Positions 22,601 to 30,657 of a DNA stretch of 37,013 bases are shown here, one piece after another. Source of the stretch: a virus; the IMG/VR virus record IMGVR_UViG_3300008266_000402, positions 1 to 37,013 of that record; one strand, written 5' to 3'. The position numbers were made by a program, and so were the translations under genes. The notes beneath the pieces are model-generated. The model worked only from the letters and a program-made list of their open reading frames with translations, searched no databases and was not told the origin of the DNA. Positions within the stretch are counted from its first letter, which is position 1. Each line of letters begins with the position of its first letter.

Positions 22601-24700
22601 AACGCTGCCGAAGCGGCTGGTGCAAACTACAACGAAACAGTGGCTATGGCCCAGCGGTCTGGCATGTCACCGGAAGAGGCTCACGCAGCTGGTCAGAAGT
22701 CAGCTTTAGCAGCCGGAACGGTGGCAGCAGTGCTTGGCCCGGTGGCAGAGCTGCCGTTCATTAAGCGAGCTGCTGGAGATGCTGTTGGCGATGCAATTGG
22801 TAGCACGGTAAAGCGGTCGGTTACAGCTGCAGGCCGGGAAGCGGTTACTGAGTATCCCGAAGAGGCCATAGCATCGATTGCTGCGGACTACTTTGCCACA
22901 GGCACATTCGATCCAAATAAAGCCCTAACCCAGGCCACAATCGCCTCTGTAACTGCTGGTAAGACCGTCGGGGCATTTACGGCCACGGTAGATGTGTTTG
23001 CCGACCGGGCCGCAACTGATGAGATTATTTCATCTGCGGCTATCCCGAGCGCCCAAAAGTCAACGGTCGATCAGATCATTACAACGACCCTTGAAAAGAA
23101 CCAAGACCTTGCTGATGTCGGAAACAAAATTAGCGCCGATTTGGTTAAGTCAGGCATTAATCAAGAGCAGGCAAATAACATTGCCAACACGGTGGTGGCC
23201 GAGCAGCTAATTAATAGCGTTGAGAAGTCAGACCCTCAGTCTGCATTTGCAATTAAAGACTTAAATCAGGCGGTCGGTGTTGATGACAAGGGTAACGCCA
23301 TAACAATCGGTGATGTCATTGGTTCTTCGGTGACCAAAAAAGGCAATGAAACCTTTTTGGCGCCAGACATTGTTATTGGAACAAACGCAAAAGGCGGTGT
23401 TCTTACAGTAGGTGATTTAACGACCATTAAGGGCGCAACAACCTCGACAGCCGCAAACGAATCTGATGTATCAAAGACCGTGCATCAGGGAGATGTGGCT
23501 GTAACTACTACAACAAATAAAGACACTGGCATAACTAAGACAACAGAAACCGACACTAAAACCAACATCACTACGGAAACAACCTCTGGCACCGATACGC
23601 AGACCGTTACAGTAACTGATCCAAAAGCTAACACGGCCACCCGGACGGAGGTAAACTTTGCAACTAATACCCAGGTCACGACAACTAACGATGTCAATAC
23701 AAATACGGTCACGCAAAAGACCGTTGAGCCTAACATTACTACTGAAGTTGCTGTTGATAAAAATACTAATGTTACGACTCAGACTACAACCGATAACAAA
23801 ACAAACACGCAGACAACGGTTCAAACCGACCCGGTAAGCAATGTGCAGGTCACTACGGTTGTCGATGGCAATACCAAAAAGGTAGTCGAAGAAATTGTCA
23901 CTGAGGTTCCGGCGGATTGGTCGCCCCCGATCATTGATGCGCCGCCGGTAGAGCCATCGGGTAGCTCGCAAACCTCAACACGGCTAACCGCTCCGCAATT
24001 GGCACAGCGCCAGCCAGGGCAGCCATTCATGTTTCCTTTAGAGGAGCAAATCGTCTCTGACGATGACCTGACCTTTAAGGACCCGTTTATCTCAAGCCGG
24101 ATGAAACAAGAGGCATTTAAAGGCTCTCTCGATCCGTTCTTGGCAAAGGTTGAGTCCGATCAGTTACTTGAACAACAGTACGAACCAATAAAACAAGCGC
24201 AAGCGCAAGAGGAAGCTGCAATGAACAACTACTTTACCTACGGTGTTCCCGTGGACATCAATGAGGTATTCAATCCGGTGCCAAAGTCGTTCCGGGAGAT
24301 GATTCCCGCAGACGAGGAGGGCTCGTTGATGGCTGCCGCCCAAGGGGGTCTAGCCACTCCATTGATGGCTCGAGGAGGCCTCTCGAGTTATGCCGGCGGC
24401 GGACTACCCGTGGTGGCGCACTCAGGTAAAGCAAGGGTAGACTTCCGTCAGGGCGCAGCGGTTTCCGGGCCTGGAGATGGGCAGTCAGACGACATCCCAG
24501 CCATGCTTGCGGACGGGGAGTTTGTCTTCCCAGCCGATGTGGTCGCTGCCCTAGGTAACGGGTCAACAAAGGCCGGATCGGACAAACTTTACGAAATGAT
24601 GCACTCGATTAGAGCTCACCATCGGTCAGCAAAACCACAGGATTTACCGCCCCCGGCAAAAAAGAGTCCTTTGGATTACCTAAAGAAGGCTAGGAGATAA
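19664..24700 (+). CDS. Very large internal virion/ejection-like protein
   Basis: At 1678 residues this is the largest gene here. Residues about 60-200 hold two related segments with INQAYKDIGITSPDAPGRAH and VYESIGVTDPNAPGKQGYVE, each followed by KDF.K.FL..AS, a DUF4214-like repeat. Residues about 420-680 are Ala/Asn/Val-rich with amphipathic helices. Residues about 940-1120 (FNEGVQEIAPLLTGVGAAKW ... TEYPEEAIASIAADYFATG) resemble central parts of large phage-borne internal proteins. Residues about 1280-1417 are a Thr/Asn repeat region. The C-terminus has a GPGDGQSDDIPAMLADGEFV motif that recurs at the ends of phage virion proteins. I infer ejection into the host with the genome. Confidence 0.65.
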   Translation: MISPQDISSFIAANVDNPKAIADAAAKFNISASDIAAATGYTPAQQSSYFQTSNITPSYSGLENYNLINQAYKDIGITSPDAPGRAHWEQQLQTGAIKPQDFQKTFLQAASGVTDPLYQENVLKAQEQLKLLAPTKDQAQKIVDTVYESIGVTDPNAPGKQGYVEQIASGRLDPKDFPKSFLEQASRFTDPKYASNVTAAQQLLTELNRPATIERDGQSYDTRTVLNLASQIIPNLGELRGGIFGTKGESVGFTYDQAKQILGRDPSAGEQVVLDMAKELIGRGVTDLSQIKLEDMLREGQVSQRFDEGSTTPRYMVSAFNPYIALDESAGSAAINRELTPAELAKVQSRQVRDEEGNFYTQYFLPDISVGKVIKTPTQTLGYTSPTDPYSIQIGKTYSGPGMTGYNMIVNPTTGKLQFTTYGQDTGQGQLISQALTVASFVPGLQPFAVAANAAFAISQGNYLGAIASVASMGGYTNVATAANVANAIQNNNPLGVVTALSNNPTISSSVGNINVAGNITLSDVTKAANLANAVAKEDWVSAAQIGGQLSNSSDLQTAAAAARVVQAVSTGNFSAIANAVKGLDRTLQAANNVTNPDVTTKIVEVVNRDVTGNADTAKDKIVSAALANGASEEDANDAAEAITQVQQAVIPVSDTTVRTADSLKTEIEKSIEKVDLEEFAGFDDAAARTIERNTLKISNTEADTPQEAAALAAARGYTAFNFGGETYQVSATAADIAKQVTEQNVAAQDTFANAYQTARNQLGPGQIFTWNGKQYSTDTREENPSLAAASDQIRAAQMGVANGKGTYAGYDQTAVGDALSSLGTFDSFLNATTEDGQKVIVGDKISKDLITPLVRIFGLTTRASGELAESMAGSLMAMNVIDKDSALMQAATQLKKSSEFAVGKDIAQAEKNVFDRVNKAEGAVEKGKELFKAMWDNPVTIFTLPFNEGVQEIAPLLTGVGAAKWIGKVAGLTVSAGMNAAEAAGANYNETVAMAQRSGMSPEEAHAAGQKSALAAGTVAAVLGPVAELPFIKRAAGDAVGDAIGSTVKRSVTAAGREAVTEYPEEAIASIAADYFATGTFDPNKALTQATIASVTAGKTVGAFTATVDVFADRAATDEIISSAAIPSAQKSTVDQIITTTLEKNQDLADVGNKISADLVKSGINQEQANNIANTVVAEQLINSVEKSDPQSAFAIKDLNQAVGVDDKGNAITIGDVIGSSVTKKGNETFLAPDIVIGTNAKGGVLTVGDLTTIKGATTSTAANESDVSKTVHQGDVAVTTTTNKDTGITKTTETDTKTNITTETTSGTDTQTVTVTDPKANTATRTEVNFATNTQVTTTNDVNTNTVTQKTVEPNITTEVAVDKNTNVTTQTTTDNKTNTQTTVQTDPVSNVQVTTVVDGNTKKVVEEIVTEVPADWSPPIIDAPPVEPSGSSQTSTRLTAPQLAQRQPGQPFMFPLEEQIVSDDDLTFKDPFISSRMKQEAFKGSLDPFLAKVESDQLLEQQYEPIKQAQAQEEAAMNNYFTYGVPVDINEVFNPVPKSFREMIPADEEGSLMAAAQGGLATPLMARGGLSSYAGGGLPVVAHSGKARVDFRQGAAVSGPGDGQSDDIPAMLADGEFVFPADVVAALGNGSTKAGSDKLYEMMHSIRAHHRSAKPQDLPPPAKKSPLDYLKKARR
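23500..23915 (+). repeat. Threonine/asparagine-rich degenerate repeat region in the large virion protein
   Basis: Residues about 1280-1417 of the 1678-aa protein are dominated by Thr, with Asn, Asp, Val and Lys, as degenerate units of about 10-14 residues with alternating T and V (for example TTTTNKDTGITKTTETDTKT and TNTVTQKTVEPNITTEVAVD). No aromatic residues and almost no Gly occur. The alternating pattern suggests a beta-solenoid or an extended stalk between the helical body and the C-terminal domain. Confidence 0.7.
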
Positions 24701-24702
24701 GA

Positions 24703-25746
24703 ATGGCAATCACCCAAGGCGCTCCGTTACCGGATATTAAGCAGACCGAAACCCGGGTAGATACCGCACCGGCGTATTACACCGACTATCTGACAGGCCT
24801 ATCCCAAGCCGCAAAGACGGCCATGGGACAGCCAGCCTCCACGGGTATAGCTGGCTACGACCCCCTACAGACTCAGGGCTACGGGATGATTCCCGGCGCA
24901 GCCACAGCCTATCAACCTGGTCTGACAGCCGCCGGTAAGACGGCTGCAACAGCCGCAGCGGGTTTAACGCCCTCACGGATTGCGGCCTTGATGGACCCCT
25001 ACCAAAAGCAGGTGGTCGATGAGATGGCTCGCCTGCAACAGCAAAACCTCCAGCAGTCGATTCTGCCAAGCCTCCGGGGTGCCTTTGTCGGGCAGGGCGG
25101 GATTGGAAGTCAGCGATACGCCTCGGCTACCGGACAGGCCTTAGCAAACATGCAGAGGAACCTTCTAGGTCAGCAGTACGGCGCCCTGTCTCAGGGATAC
25201 CAAAACGCCGTGAAGACCGCGATGGATGAGCTAGACCTGCAAAACCGTGCGGCAGCCCAGCAGGCGGCAATAGCCCGTGGGGAGCAGGAGCTTGGCCTTA
25301 CCGGAGCCGGCGCCTTAACTAAGGGCGGGGCTGAGCGTCAGGCCTACGAGCAGGCAAGACTAGACTATCCCTTAAAGCAGGCCACGACGGCAGCTGCTCT
25401 AATGCGTGGCTTTCAGATTCCCACAACCCAGACTTCAACCTTCGTCGGACCGAAGGCGGGGCTGTATCAGACCTCGCCGCTATCGAACATCCTCGGGGTG
25501 CTGTCGGTTCTCGGCGGTGTCCGTCCAGACCAAAAAGAAGGCCAGAGCCTTTTGTCAAAAGGTTTTGAGTTCCTTAAAGGAATTGATTTTCCAAAAATTG
25601 GAGGTGGGGATCTCAGCGTTCCGGGTATCACGGACCTAGGCGGAGGGAGTTATCAAACCTCCACGGGTAATGTTGTAAACCCAAGCGAGTACAGCGCAGG
25701 GGCAGCTCAAGGTGGTCTCATGTCAATTGACCATATGAGAGGCTAA
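24703..25746 (+). CDS. Virion protein, internal-protein candidate
   Basis: The 347-residue product starts MAITQGAPLPDIKQTETRVD, then a Tyr-containing stretch (APAYYTDYLTGLSQAAKTAM). Its centre is Gln/Ala-rich helical sequence (MDPYQKQVVDEMARLQQQNL ... LQQSILPSLRGAFVGQGG, and a segment rich in A, Q and R up to residue about 230). The C-terminus ends QGGLMSIDHMRG. The long helical middle and lack of signal peptide are like small ejection proteins of podoviruses. It lies between two other large structural candidates in the operon and is separated by two bases on each side. I do not know a named family. Confidence 0.6.
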   Translation: MAITQGAPLPDIKQTETRVDTAPAYYTDYLTGLSQAAKTAMGQPASTGIAGYDPLQTQGYGMIPGAATAYQPGLTAAGKTAATAAAGLTPSRIAALMDPYQKQVVDEMARLQQQNLQQSILPSLRGAFVGQGGIGSQRYASATGQALANMQRNLLGQQYGALSQGYQNAVKTAMDELDLQNRAAAQQAAIARGEQELGLTGAGALTKGGAERQAYEQARLDYPLKQATTAAALMRGFQIPTTQTSTFVGPKAGLYQTSPLSNILGVLSVLGGVRPDQKEGQSLLSKGFEFLKGIDFPKIGGGDLSVPGITDLGGGSYQTSTGNVVNPSEYSAGAAQGGLMSIDHMRG

Positions 25747-25748
25747 CT

Positions 25749-27413
25749 ATGGCTGAGAAGACAACTGTCGGCTATTTACCTGGGAGCGATCCTGAGGCCG
25801 TGGAGGCTAATATGGCCTACCAAGAGGCTCTGCAGCGCATGCAGAATGCTTTGGAGGCAAGGCGTAATCGGTTTATTGATCCAACAGCTCTAGCCCTAGC
25901 TCAGGGCTTTTTAGCCCCAACGCAAACGGGTGGCTTCGGAGAGTCTCTTGGACTGGCCGCTAAAAACCTGCGCGAAGCTCAGCTCCAAGAAGAAAAAGAA
26001 GAGCGGGATATTGCCCAAGCTCAGCTTGGTCTAGCAGGAAAAGGGTTAGAGCTTGAGCGGATGCGGATGCGAGAGCGTGAGTTTGACCGTCTTCTCGGTG
26101 AGCCCTCTGGTGGCCTGCCTACTACCACTACAACGGGCGGAGCGTTACCGTCTGGCCGCCCGACAGGCGGAGCATTGCCCGGTCCAACGCCAAAAGGTTT
26201 TGAAGGGATAGAAGGAATACCGCTTGGGCCGCCAAATCCAAACTTTATGACAGCTCAGCAATATCTCCGTATGGCTAAGGGAGATCCATCAATATCTCCA
26301 ACAAAAGCGTTGGTTGACGCTCAAAAATTAGAGCGCGACAGAATGGAAGTTAGAGAAGCGGGTGTCGTCGATTTAGCTGCAAATATACTTTATCCATTTC
26401 CGAAGGGTGATTTAGTTACCCGTCAAATCTACGGATATCCGGGTGAGTACAAGGTGGACACCAAGACTGCAGCCCTGCTGGATCTTTATGCCTCAAACGG
26501 CGACCCCCGCTACTACGAAATTGCAAAGAGAGTTATTGAAGGGCCTAAACCGCCTGCCCGAGCCGGTGAGCCCGCAAAGCCTGCTGAGACACCTGCACCT
26601 GGAGCGGCGCCAGCAACAACGCCTGGAGCGGCACCTGCAGCACCGGGAGCAGCGCCCGGCCAGCCGCCGTCTAACCGCCTTCTGTCGGTGCAAGATGTTG
26701 AGGCGATGTCGGCCGAAGCTAAGGAAACTGCTGCCCTTGAGGCAAAGCGCAAGATTGGTGAGAAGAGCGAATACATCGACGCTGGAAAGTCGGTGACGAG
26801 CCGTCTGGCTCCGGTCAATATGCTTTATCCGATCGCATCAAGCGACAATGCTAAGCAAATCTTTGGCGTGTTTGAGCGCCCCGATGTGATGTCGGCTTTC
26901 TTGAAACTGGTTGAAGGCGGTATTGGTACCCGTAGTTTCCAGGTTAGCCTATCTAACCTTCGAGAGGCTTTGACCAACGCCGGCATACCTCAAACATTAA
27001 TTAATCAGGCTCAGATGGCCTACTCCCTGATGGCCCAAGTTCAGCTTGAGACTTCACGGTTAGGACAAGGTCAGGGCGCTGTGTCTAACTTCGAGCGAGA
27101 ATTGTTTGCCCAAGCGTCTATTGCCCGAAGCGATAACCCAGCCGTTATCCTTGCTAAGTTAGACATGATTAAGGCTCGTGCTGAACTTGACCGCCAGCGG
27201 GCTCAGCTAGTGCGCCAGCATAAGGGATCGATCGATGATCTGGTGGGTTCCGATCAGTGGAACAACCTGACCAATACTTACCACAACCAAATCTCTCAGA
27301 TCTTTACCGATCGCCTAGCGAGCGCCCCGATATCTCAGACAAACCGGATGCCAGCACCCCCGGGAAGAGATAATCAAGGCGCAGCCAATCGGCTCCCAAG
27401 TAGTGTGAGGTAA
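25749..27413 (+). CDS. Virion protein with low-complexity Pro/Ala linker
   Basis: The 554-residue product has an N-terminal helical part (YQEALQRMQNALEARRNRFI, then ALAQGFLAPTQTGGFGESLG) with an acidic/basic coil (REAQLQEEKEERDIAQAQLG). Two low-complexity Pro/Gly/Ala linkers follow: about residues 120-160 (GGALPSGRPTGGALPGPTPK) and about 260-310 (AGEPAKPAETPAPGAAPATT). The C-terminal third is helical and rich in Gln, Ala and Leu (INQAQMAYSLMAQVQLETSR ... LVRQHKGSIDDLVGSDQWNN). Linkers between helical domains are usual in injected proteins that pass through a narrow tail. The role is inferred. Confidence 0.55.
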   Translation: MAEKTTVGYLPGSDPEAVEANMAYQEALQRMQNALEARRNRFIDPTALALAQGFLAPTQTGGFGESLGLAAKNLREAQLQEEKEERDIAQAQLGLAGKGLELERMRMREREFDRLLGEPSGGLPTTTTTGGALPSGRPTGGALPGPTPKGFEGIEGIPLGPPNPNFMTAQQYLRMAKGDPSISPTKALVDAQKLERDRMEVREAGVVDLAANILYPFPKGDLVTRQIYGYPGEYKVDTKTAALLDLYASNGDPRYYEIAKRVIEGPKPPARAGEPAKPAETPAPGAAPATTPGAAPAAPGAAPGQPPSNRLLSVQDVEAMSAEAKETAALEAKRKIGEKSEYIDAGKSVTSRLAPVNMLYPIASSDNAKQIFGVFERPDVMSAFLKLVEGGIGTRSFQVSLSNLREALTNAGIPQTLINQAQMAYSLMAQVQLETSRLGQGQGAVSNFERELFAQASIARSDNPAVILAKLDMIKARAELDRQRAQLVRQHKGSIDDLVGSDQWNNLTNTYHNQISQIFTDRLASAPISQTNRMPAPPGRDNQGAANRLPSSVR

Positions 27414-27415
27414 GC

Positions 27416-28687
27416 ATGAATCTTTCTTTTTACGAAAGCCTTTCCCCGGTTCAAAAGTCTTACGCTGATCGGATTGCTACCCGAGCACGGGAGATGGGTC
27501 TGCCGCCTGAGCTTGCAGTCGCCGTGGCCTATCAAGAAAGCCGTCTGAACCCGGCCGTGGGTACCGGTGGGGCAGGTGAAATTGGAATCATGCAGATCAA
27601 GCCCGCCACCGCTCGGGAGATGGGTTTCACGCTAGATGACATCAAGGACCCGGCCAAGAACATCGATGCCGGCCTTGCTTACCTAAAAAAATCTTTTGAG
27701 CTAAGTCAGGGCGACCCGAGACTTGCTGCTGCTGGATATAACGCTGGTGTGAACCATCCATTCTTTACACCGAAGGGCGACAAGCTGCCCGACTCAACAG
27801 TTAACTATCTTGGCGATTTAAAAGGATATGGCGCCTTCCAAGTTGTTAAAGCCGAGACCCCAGAGGCTGCCCCTGCCCAACCCACCCCTGATGAGATTTC
27901 AGAGGAAAAGGCTAGGACACTAGGCGAAATGGGTGGGGCGGCATTGGGCGCCGGCGTGTCAGCTCGGAGAGCGATAACTGATCTTGCTCGAGCTGGTGGC
28001 CGTAAGGTGGCTGGATCGATTGCTGAAGAAGTCGCCAGCCGCATTCCGCAGCCTCCCCCCGTAGATGATGCAATGCAGACCCGCATCCTTCAGGGAACAA
28101 CAGACCCGACAAGCGGGGCAAGTGGCCGGGCTCGAATGGGCGGATTTAACATTGAGACCGCTCAGCAGGCCGCCAGAGCCAAGGAGGCCGCAGAGAACAT
28201 TGGAGCCCTCCAAAGGGCTGGTGTCGTGTCTCAGGGCGCCCCGAATGTGTTGGCCCAGGCTCCAGGGATGACAGCCTCCCCATCGGGGGTTCTTTTTCCG
28301 CGATCGGCTGTACCTTCTGCCCCACCCCCAACCCCGTCCCGCGGAGCCCTAGAGGCTGTCTCTGATCTGTTTAAAAGCATGATGGGGCCAGAGTCTAAGT
28401 TGGGCGGATTTGGTCGGGCTGCGATGCGTTATGGCGCACCTCCCCTGGCTCTTTATCAGACCGGTAGCGAGCTGGGCGCTCTAAGCTCTCAGGTAGGCCA
28501 AGAGAACATAGACTACGGCAAGGCCATTCCAACCGCATTAGGGGCTCTTGGTGCCTTCGGCTCCATGTTCCCCGCCACAGCACCCATAGCCATCCCGCTT
28601 GCCATAGCTGGGCCGGCAATGAGCTCAGCCGTTGATATTGGACGCACCCGCCCGCTTGGTCAGATGGGCGATGTAGTCGCACCCTAA
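27416..28687 (+). CDS. Internal virion protein with lytic transglycosylase (SLT) domain
   Basis: Residues about 10-115 form a soluble lytic transglycosylase domain. The catalytic Glu41 lies in AVAVAYQESRLNP, followed by GEIGIMQIKPATA, NIDAGLAYLKKSF and RLAAAGYNAGVN, the usual order of SLT motifs. It cleaves glycan strands between MurNAc and GlcNAc. The rest (to residue 423) is Ala/Gly/Pro-rich helical sequence with hydrophobic stretches near the C-terminus (TALGALGAFGSMFPATAPIA), possibly interacting with membrane. There is no signal peptide. As the last gene of the structural operon it fits an injected enzyme that opens the host wall during DNA entry, distinct from the M15 endolysin used for lysis. 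Confidence 0.85.
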   Translation: MNLSFYESLSPVQKSYADRIATRAREMGLPPELAVAVAYQESRLNPAVGTGGAGEIGIMQIKPATAREMGFTLDDIKDPAKNIDAGLAYLKKSFELSQGDPRLAAAGYNAGVNHPFFTPKGDKLPDSTVNYLGDLKGYGAFQVVKAETPEAAPAQPTPDEISEEKARTLGEMGGAALGAGVSARRAITDLARAGGRKVAGSIAEEVASRIPQPPPVDDAMQTRILQGTTDPTSGASGRARMGGFNIETAQQAARAKEAAENIGALQRAGVVSQGAPNVLAQAPGMTASPSGVLFPRSAVPSAPPPTPSRGALEAVSDLFKSMMGPESKLGGFGRAAMRYGAPPLALYQTGSELGALSSQVGQENIDYGKAIPTALGALGAFGSMFPATAPIAIPLAIAGPAMSSAVDIGRTRPLGQMGDVVAP

Positions 28688-28720
28688 TCTCCTCATCTAC
28701 TTTCGCCATGGAAGTAGTTG

Positions 28721-28746
28721 CCCCAGGTCATGCCTGGGGTTTTTTT
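28721..28746 (+). terminator. Rho-independent terminator of the late operon
   Basis: CCCCAGG (28721-28727) and CCTGGGG (28733-28739) form a 7-bp GC-rich stem with loop TCATG, followed by seven T residues (28740-28746). It lies 34 bases after the last late gene. On the opposite strand no U-tract follows the stem, so it acts mainly on rightward transcription. Its T-tract overlaps the stop codon of the converging gene by two bases. Confidence 0.85.
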
Positions 28747-28999
28747 ATTTGATGCCGTGAAACTCTTCAACCGCCCGAACTAAGGCCTTGACCCGCTCGA
28801 GCAAATCCTCTTGACTAGGTAGTTCAACTTTTAGCATGAAGTCCAAGACCTGATCCTCAGTCATGGGTTTCTTTTGCGCCAAAGCGTAAGCGGCTACCTT
28901 TTGCCCGTACTCAATGATGTCCACATCGTTGGCGTAAAACCCGTTGATGTCCTTGTGGTGACAGTGAAAAAAGATCTGTTTTAAGTCCGCTGGACTCAT
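28745..28999 (-). CDS. Small early protein of unknown function
   Basis: The 84-residue product is acidic and helical. It has HCHHKDINGFYANDVDIIEY, with a His-Cys-His-His cluster near the N-terminus, and a C-terminal half with MTEDQVLDFMLKVELPSQED then LLERVKALVRAVEEFHGIK, likely two helices. It is the last gene of the leftward operon, and its start overlaps the upstream stop by three bases. The HCHH cluster at residues 12-15 could bind metal; that is speculation. No named family is recognised. Confidence 0.65.
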   Translation of the reverse strand: MSPADLKQIFFHCHHKDINGFYANDVDIIEYGQKVAAYALAQKKPMTEDQVLDFMLKVELPSQEDLLERVKALVRAVEEFHGIK

Positions 29000-29358
29000 A
29001 GACCCTCCTCCCGCAGCTTATCTAGGCCGAACCCCGTAATCCTCCACACCGCCCCGAACCGGCCGCTTTTAAGTCTCTGACGGTCTCCGGAGTCCTCTAC
29101 ATACCCGTGCCTATAAAGCGTCACCCGCATAGGTCTATAGGAGTTGCCTTCAATCTTGAGATGGTTTTGCCCAAACTCATCGGTCATGCCCTGAGGCTGG
29201 TTCTTAAACTCCTTCAACAGGTCTAGTGTTCGGGTGTTAAATTTAGGAGCTGCTGAGGCTGCCGAGGCTCGGCTTGTGTCCGAGTGCCTCTGATGCGGGG
29301 GATAGGCCGCATTAAAGTCTATTGCAATCTGCATGGCCTTCTCCCTATCGGTGGTCAT
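28996..29358 (-). CDS. Winged-helix-like early protein
   Basis: The ATG at 29358 gives a 120-residue product. A longer frame from 29475 would run back across the exonuclease gene and has no supporting site. The N-terminus (MTTDREKAMQIAIDFNAAYP) is helical and is followed by a Ser/Ala-rich linker. The C-terminal domain has FNTRTLDLLKEFKNQPQGMT, then RPMRVTLYRHGYVED, then RFGAVWRITGFGLDKLREEG. This fits a winged-helix fold that reads a variable strand before the wing. It overlaps the exonuclease stop by 14 bases. A DNA-binding role is inferred from the fold pattern alone. Confidence 0.6.
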   Translation of the reverse strand: MTTDREKAMQIAIDFNAAYPPHQRHSDTSRASAASAAPKFNTRTLDLLKEFKNQPQGMTDEFGQNHLKIEGNSYRPMRVTLYRHGYVEDSGDRQRLKSGRFGAVWRITGFGLDKLREEGL

Positions 29359-30127
29359 TTTTGAATTGCCAAAACTGTAAAAGGCTATCGAACATCCTCC
29401 AGCCCCGGTGAAGGTCTTCGTCTGACCACTCAATGATCTTGACAAGCCCGGGGACGCTACGAGAGACAAACACATTGGCGCATCTAGCCTTCCGAATGTT
29501 CAAACCCTCTCGATAGGCGGCCAGCTGCATAAGATGATCGTCGTACCCCTCAACCTTGTCTGGATCGGTAAACTCTTTGGTTTTGATGTCCAAGATAATC
29601 CCAGCCAGCTGATCCTCCGAGCTTCGGGTGTGCATGTCGCACTTGCCGCCAAAGCCTGAGGTGTGAGCAAAAGAAGATTCGCAGACCCACTTATGTTCCC
29701 CAAAGGCTTCTTTTATGGCTTTCTCTACACCCCGGACATGTTCCTCGTGGCCGACAATGACCTTCCGATCAAAGTAGTTCTCAATGGATGCATGAATGTC
29801 GGTTCCGGCATCAGCAGCGGCCCTGCCCTGTTCTTTGGAGTCTGTAATGATCCGATCAATGTATTCAGTTTCAGATTCTTGATCTCGTTTTGGTAGGGTC
29901 AGAGCGGCCAATAAGACCTGCTGCAGCTTCCAGTTCTCAAGGCCAGGCTTGGCCGCCACATTCAGAATCGTGGTGACCGAAGGTACAAGGTCGTGCTTTC
30001 GCGCATCCCGCAGCGTGGTGTTACGGATCTTCCCGTTGGCGCCCTCAATCTGGTACATCGGCGCACCCTCGCGGGTGTACCAATGACCAGCCTCAGATGT
30101 GAATGATGAAACTTTGAGTGTCGTCAT
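29345..30127 (-). CDS. PD-(D/E)XK exonuclease (RecB/Cas4-like), phage recombination
   Basis: The 260-residue product contains the nuclease motifs in order: GTDIHASIENYF (His112), CESSFAH (Glu150), GFGGKCDM (Asp164), ILDIKTKEF (Asp180 and Lys182) and MQLAAYREG. An N-terminal LVPSVTTILNVAAKPGLENW segment is typical of phage RecB-like exonucleases. No helicase domain is present. It would digest one strand of double-stranded DNA ends to prepare recombination. With the SSB-like gene upstream, it forms a recombination unit, although no annealing protein (Bet/Erf/RecT type) was recognised nearby. Confidence 0.85.
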   Translation of the reverse strand: MTTLKVSSFTSEAGHWYTREGAPMYQIEGANGKIRNTTLRDARKHDLVPSVTTILNVAAKPGLENWKLQQVLLAALTLPKRDQESETEYIDRIITDSKEQGRAAADAGTDIHASIENYFDRKVIVGHEEHVRGVEKAIKEAFGEHKWVCESSFAHTSGFGGKCDMHTRSSEDQLAGIILDIKTKEFTDPDKVEGYDDHLMQLAAYREGLNIRKARCANVFVSRSVPGLVKIIEWSDEDLHRGWRMFDSLLQFWQFKNDHR

Positions 30128-30132
30128 AAGGC

Positions 30133-30402
30133 CTACCAGTTCGGGGAGCAGGTGACATCTACCACCGTAATGGCTGGCTGCTGATTAATCCGGCGCTTGG
30201 CGTACACCATGACTGCGCGGAGTCTTTGACTCTCACACTCTTTAATTGCCTGGATTACTTCCTGCCGATCCATGGGGTGGATGTCTCGATCAAGGACCAG
30301 GCTTTGTTGGGCATACCGGGGTGGCTCAGCTTGGGTGACTGGCCTGCTGACACAACCGGCTAGTAAGCCGGCGGTCAGCGCTACAACTATAGTTTTTTTC
30401 AT
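30133..30402 (-). CDS. Small lipoprotein
   Basis: The 89-residue product has a classic lipoprotein signal: MKKTIVVALTAGLLAGC, with lipobox LAGC and Cys at residue 17. The mature part begins VSRPVTQAEPPRYAQQSLVL and contains two further cysteines (ECESQRLR and VDVTCSPNW). ggaga lies before the ATG on this strand. A lipoprotein between recombination genes is unusual; candidate roles are superinfection exclusion or an outer-membrane spanin component. The Pro content is too low for a typical o-spanin. Function unknown. Confidence 0.75.
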   Translation of the reverse strand: MKKTIVVALTAGLLAGCVSRPVTQAEPPRYAQQSLVLDRDIHPMDRQEVIQAIKECESQRLRAVMVYAKRRINQQPAITVVDVTCSPNW

Positions 30403-30648
30403 TTACTTCTCCTCAGGTTTTTGTTCTTGCACAATCTCCGTAAAGTGTTTCATCAGGTTGTGCTGCTTGATGAAAGACTCCAGATCAATCCTTACATTCC
30501 CCCTGTGAGTTAACACATTGAGAATCATCTGGAGTATCAAGCACACCTCTTTTGCGGTGACATCATCGGATGGGGAAAATAAGAAAGATTTCCCATCGAG
30601 TTGAAAGTTAAGGCCACAAACCTCAACCAATGTGGGTTCATCACTCAT
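30403..30648 (-). CDS. Small early protein of unknown function
   Basis: The 81-residue product has LVEVCGLNFQLDGKSFLFSP, then a helical part with AKEVCLILQMILNVL and IDLESFIKQHNLMKHFTEIV, and an acidic Gln/Glu/Lys end. aagga precedes the ATG. It lies between the SSB-like gene and the lipoprotein. No named family is recognised. The helical C-terminus and neighbours fit an accessory of DNA metabolism, but that is inference. Confidence 0.6.
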   Translation of the reverse strand: MSDEPTLVEVCGLNFQLDGKSFLFSPSDDVTAKEVCLILQMILNVLTHRGNVRIDLESFIKQHNLMKHFTEIVQEQKPEEK

Positions 30649-30657
30649 GGCTATTCC

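Noticed and set aside
23471-23971. Minus-strand frame of 166 residues inside the large virion gene
   Set aside because: Arg/Ser/Cys-rich product opposite the threonine-rich repeats, with no start context; it is the complement of repetitive codons.
28721-28746. Bidirectional terminator for the converging operons
   Set aside because: The hairpin is symmetric, but only the plus strand has a following T-tract. On the minus strand the downstream bases are mixed sequence.
29359-29475. Longer N-terminus for the winged-helix-like early gene
   Set aside because: The extra 39 residues overlap the exonuclease coding sequence out of frame and look like a shadow; the ATG at 29358 gives a coherent protein.
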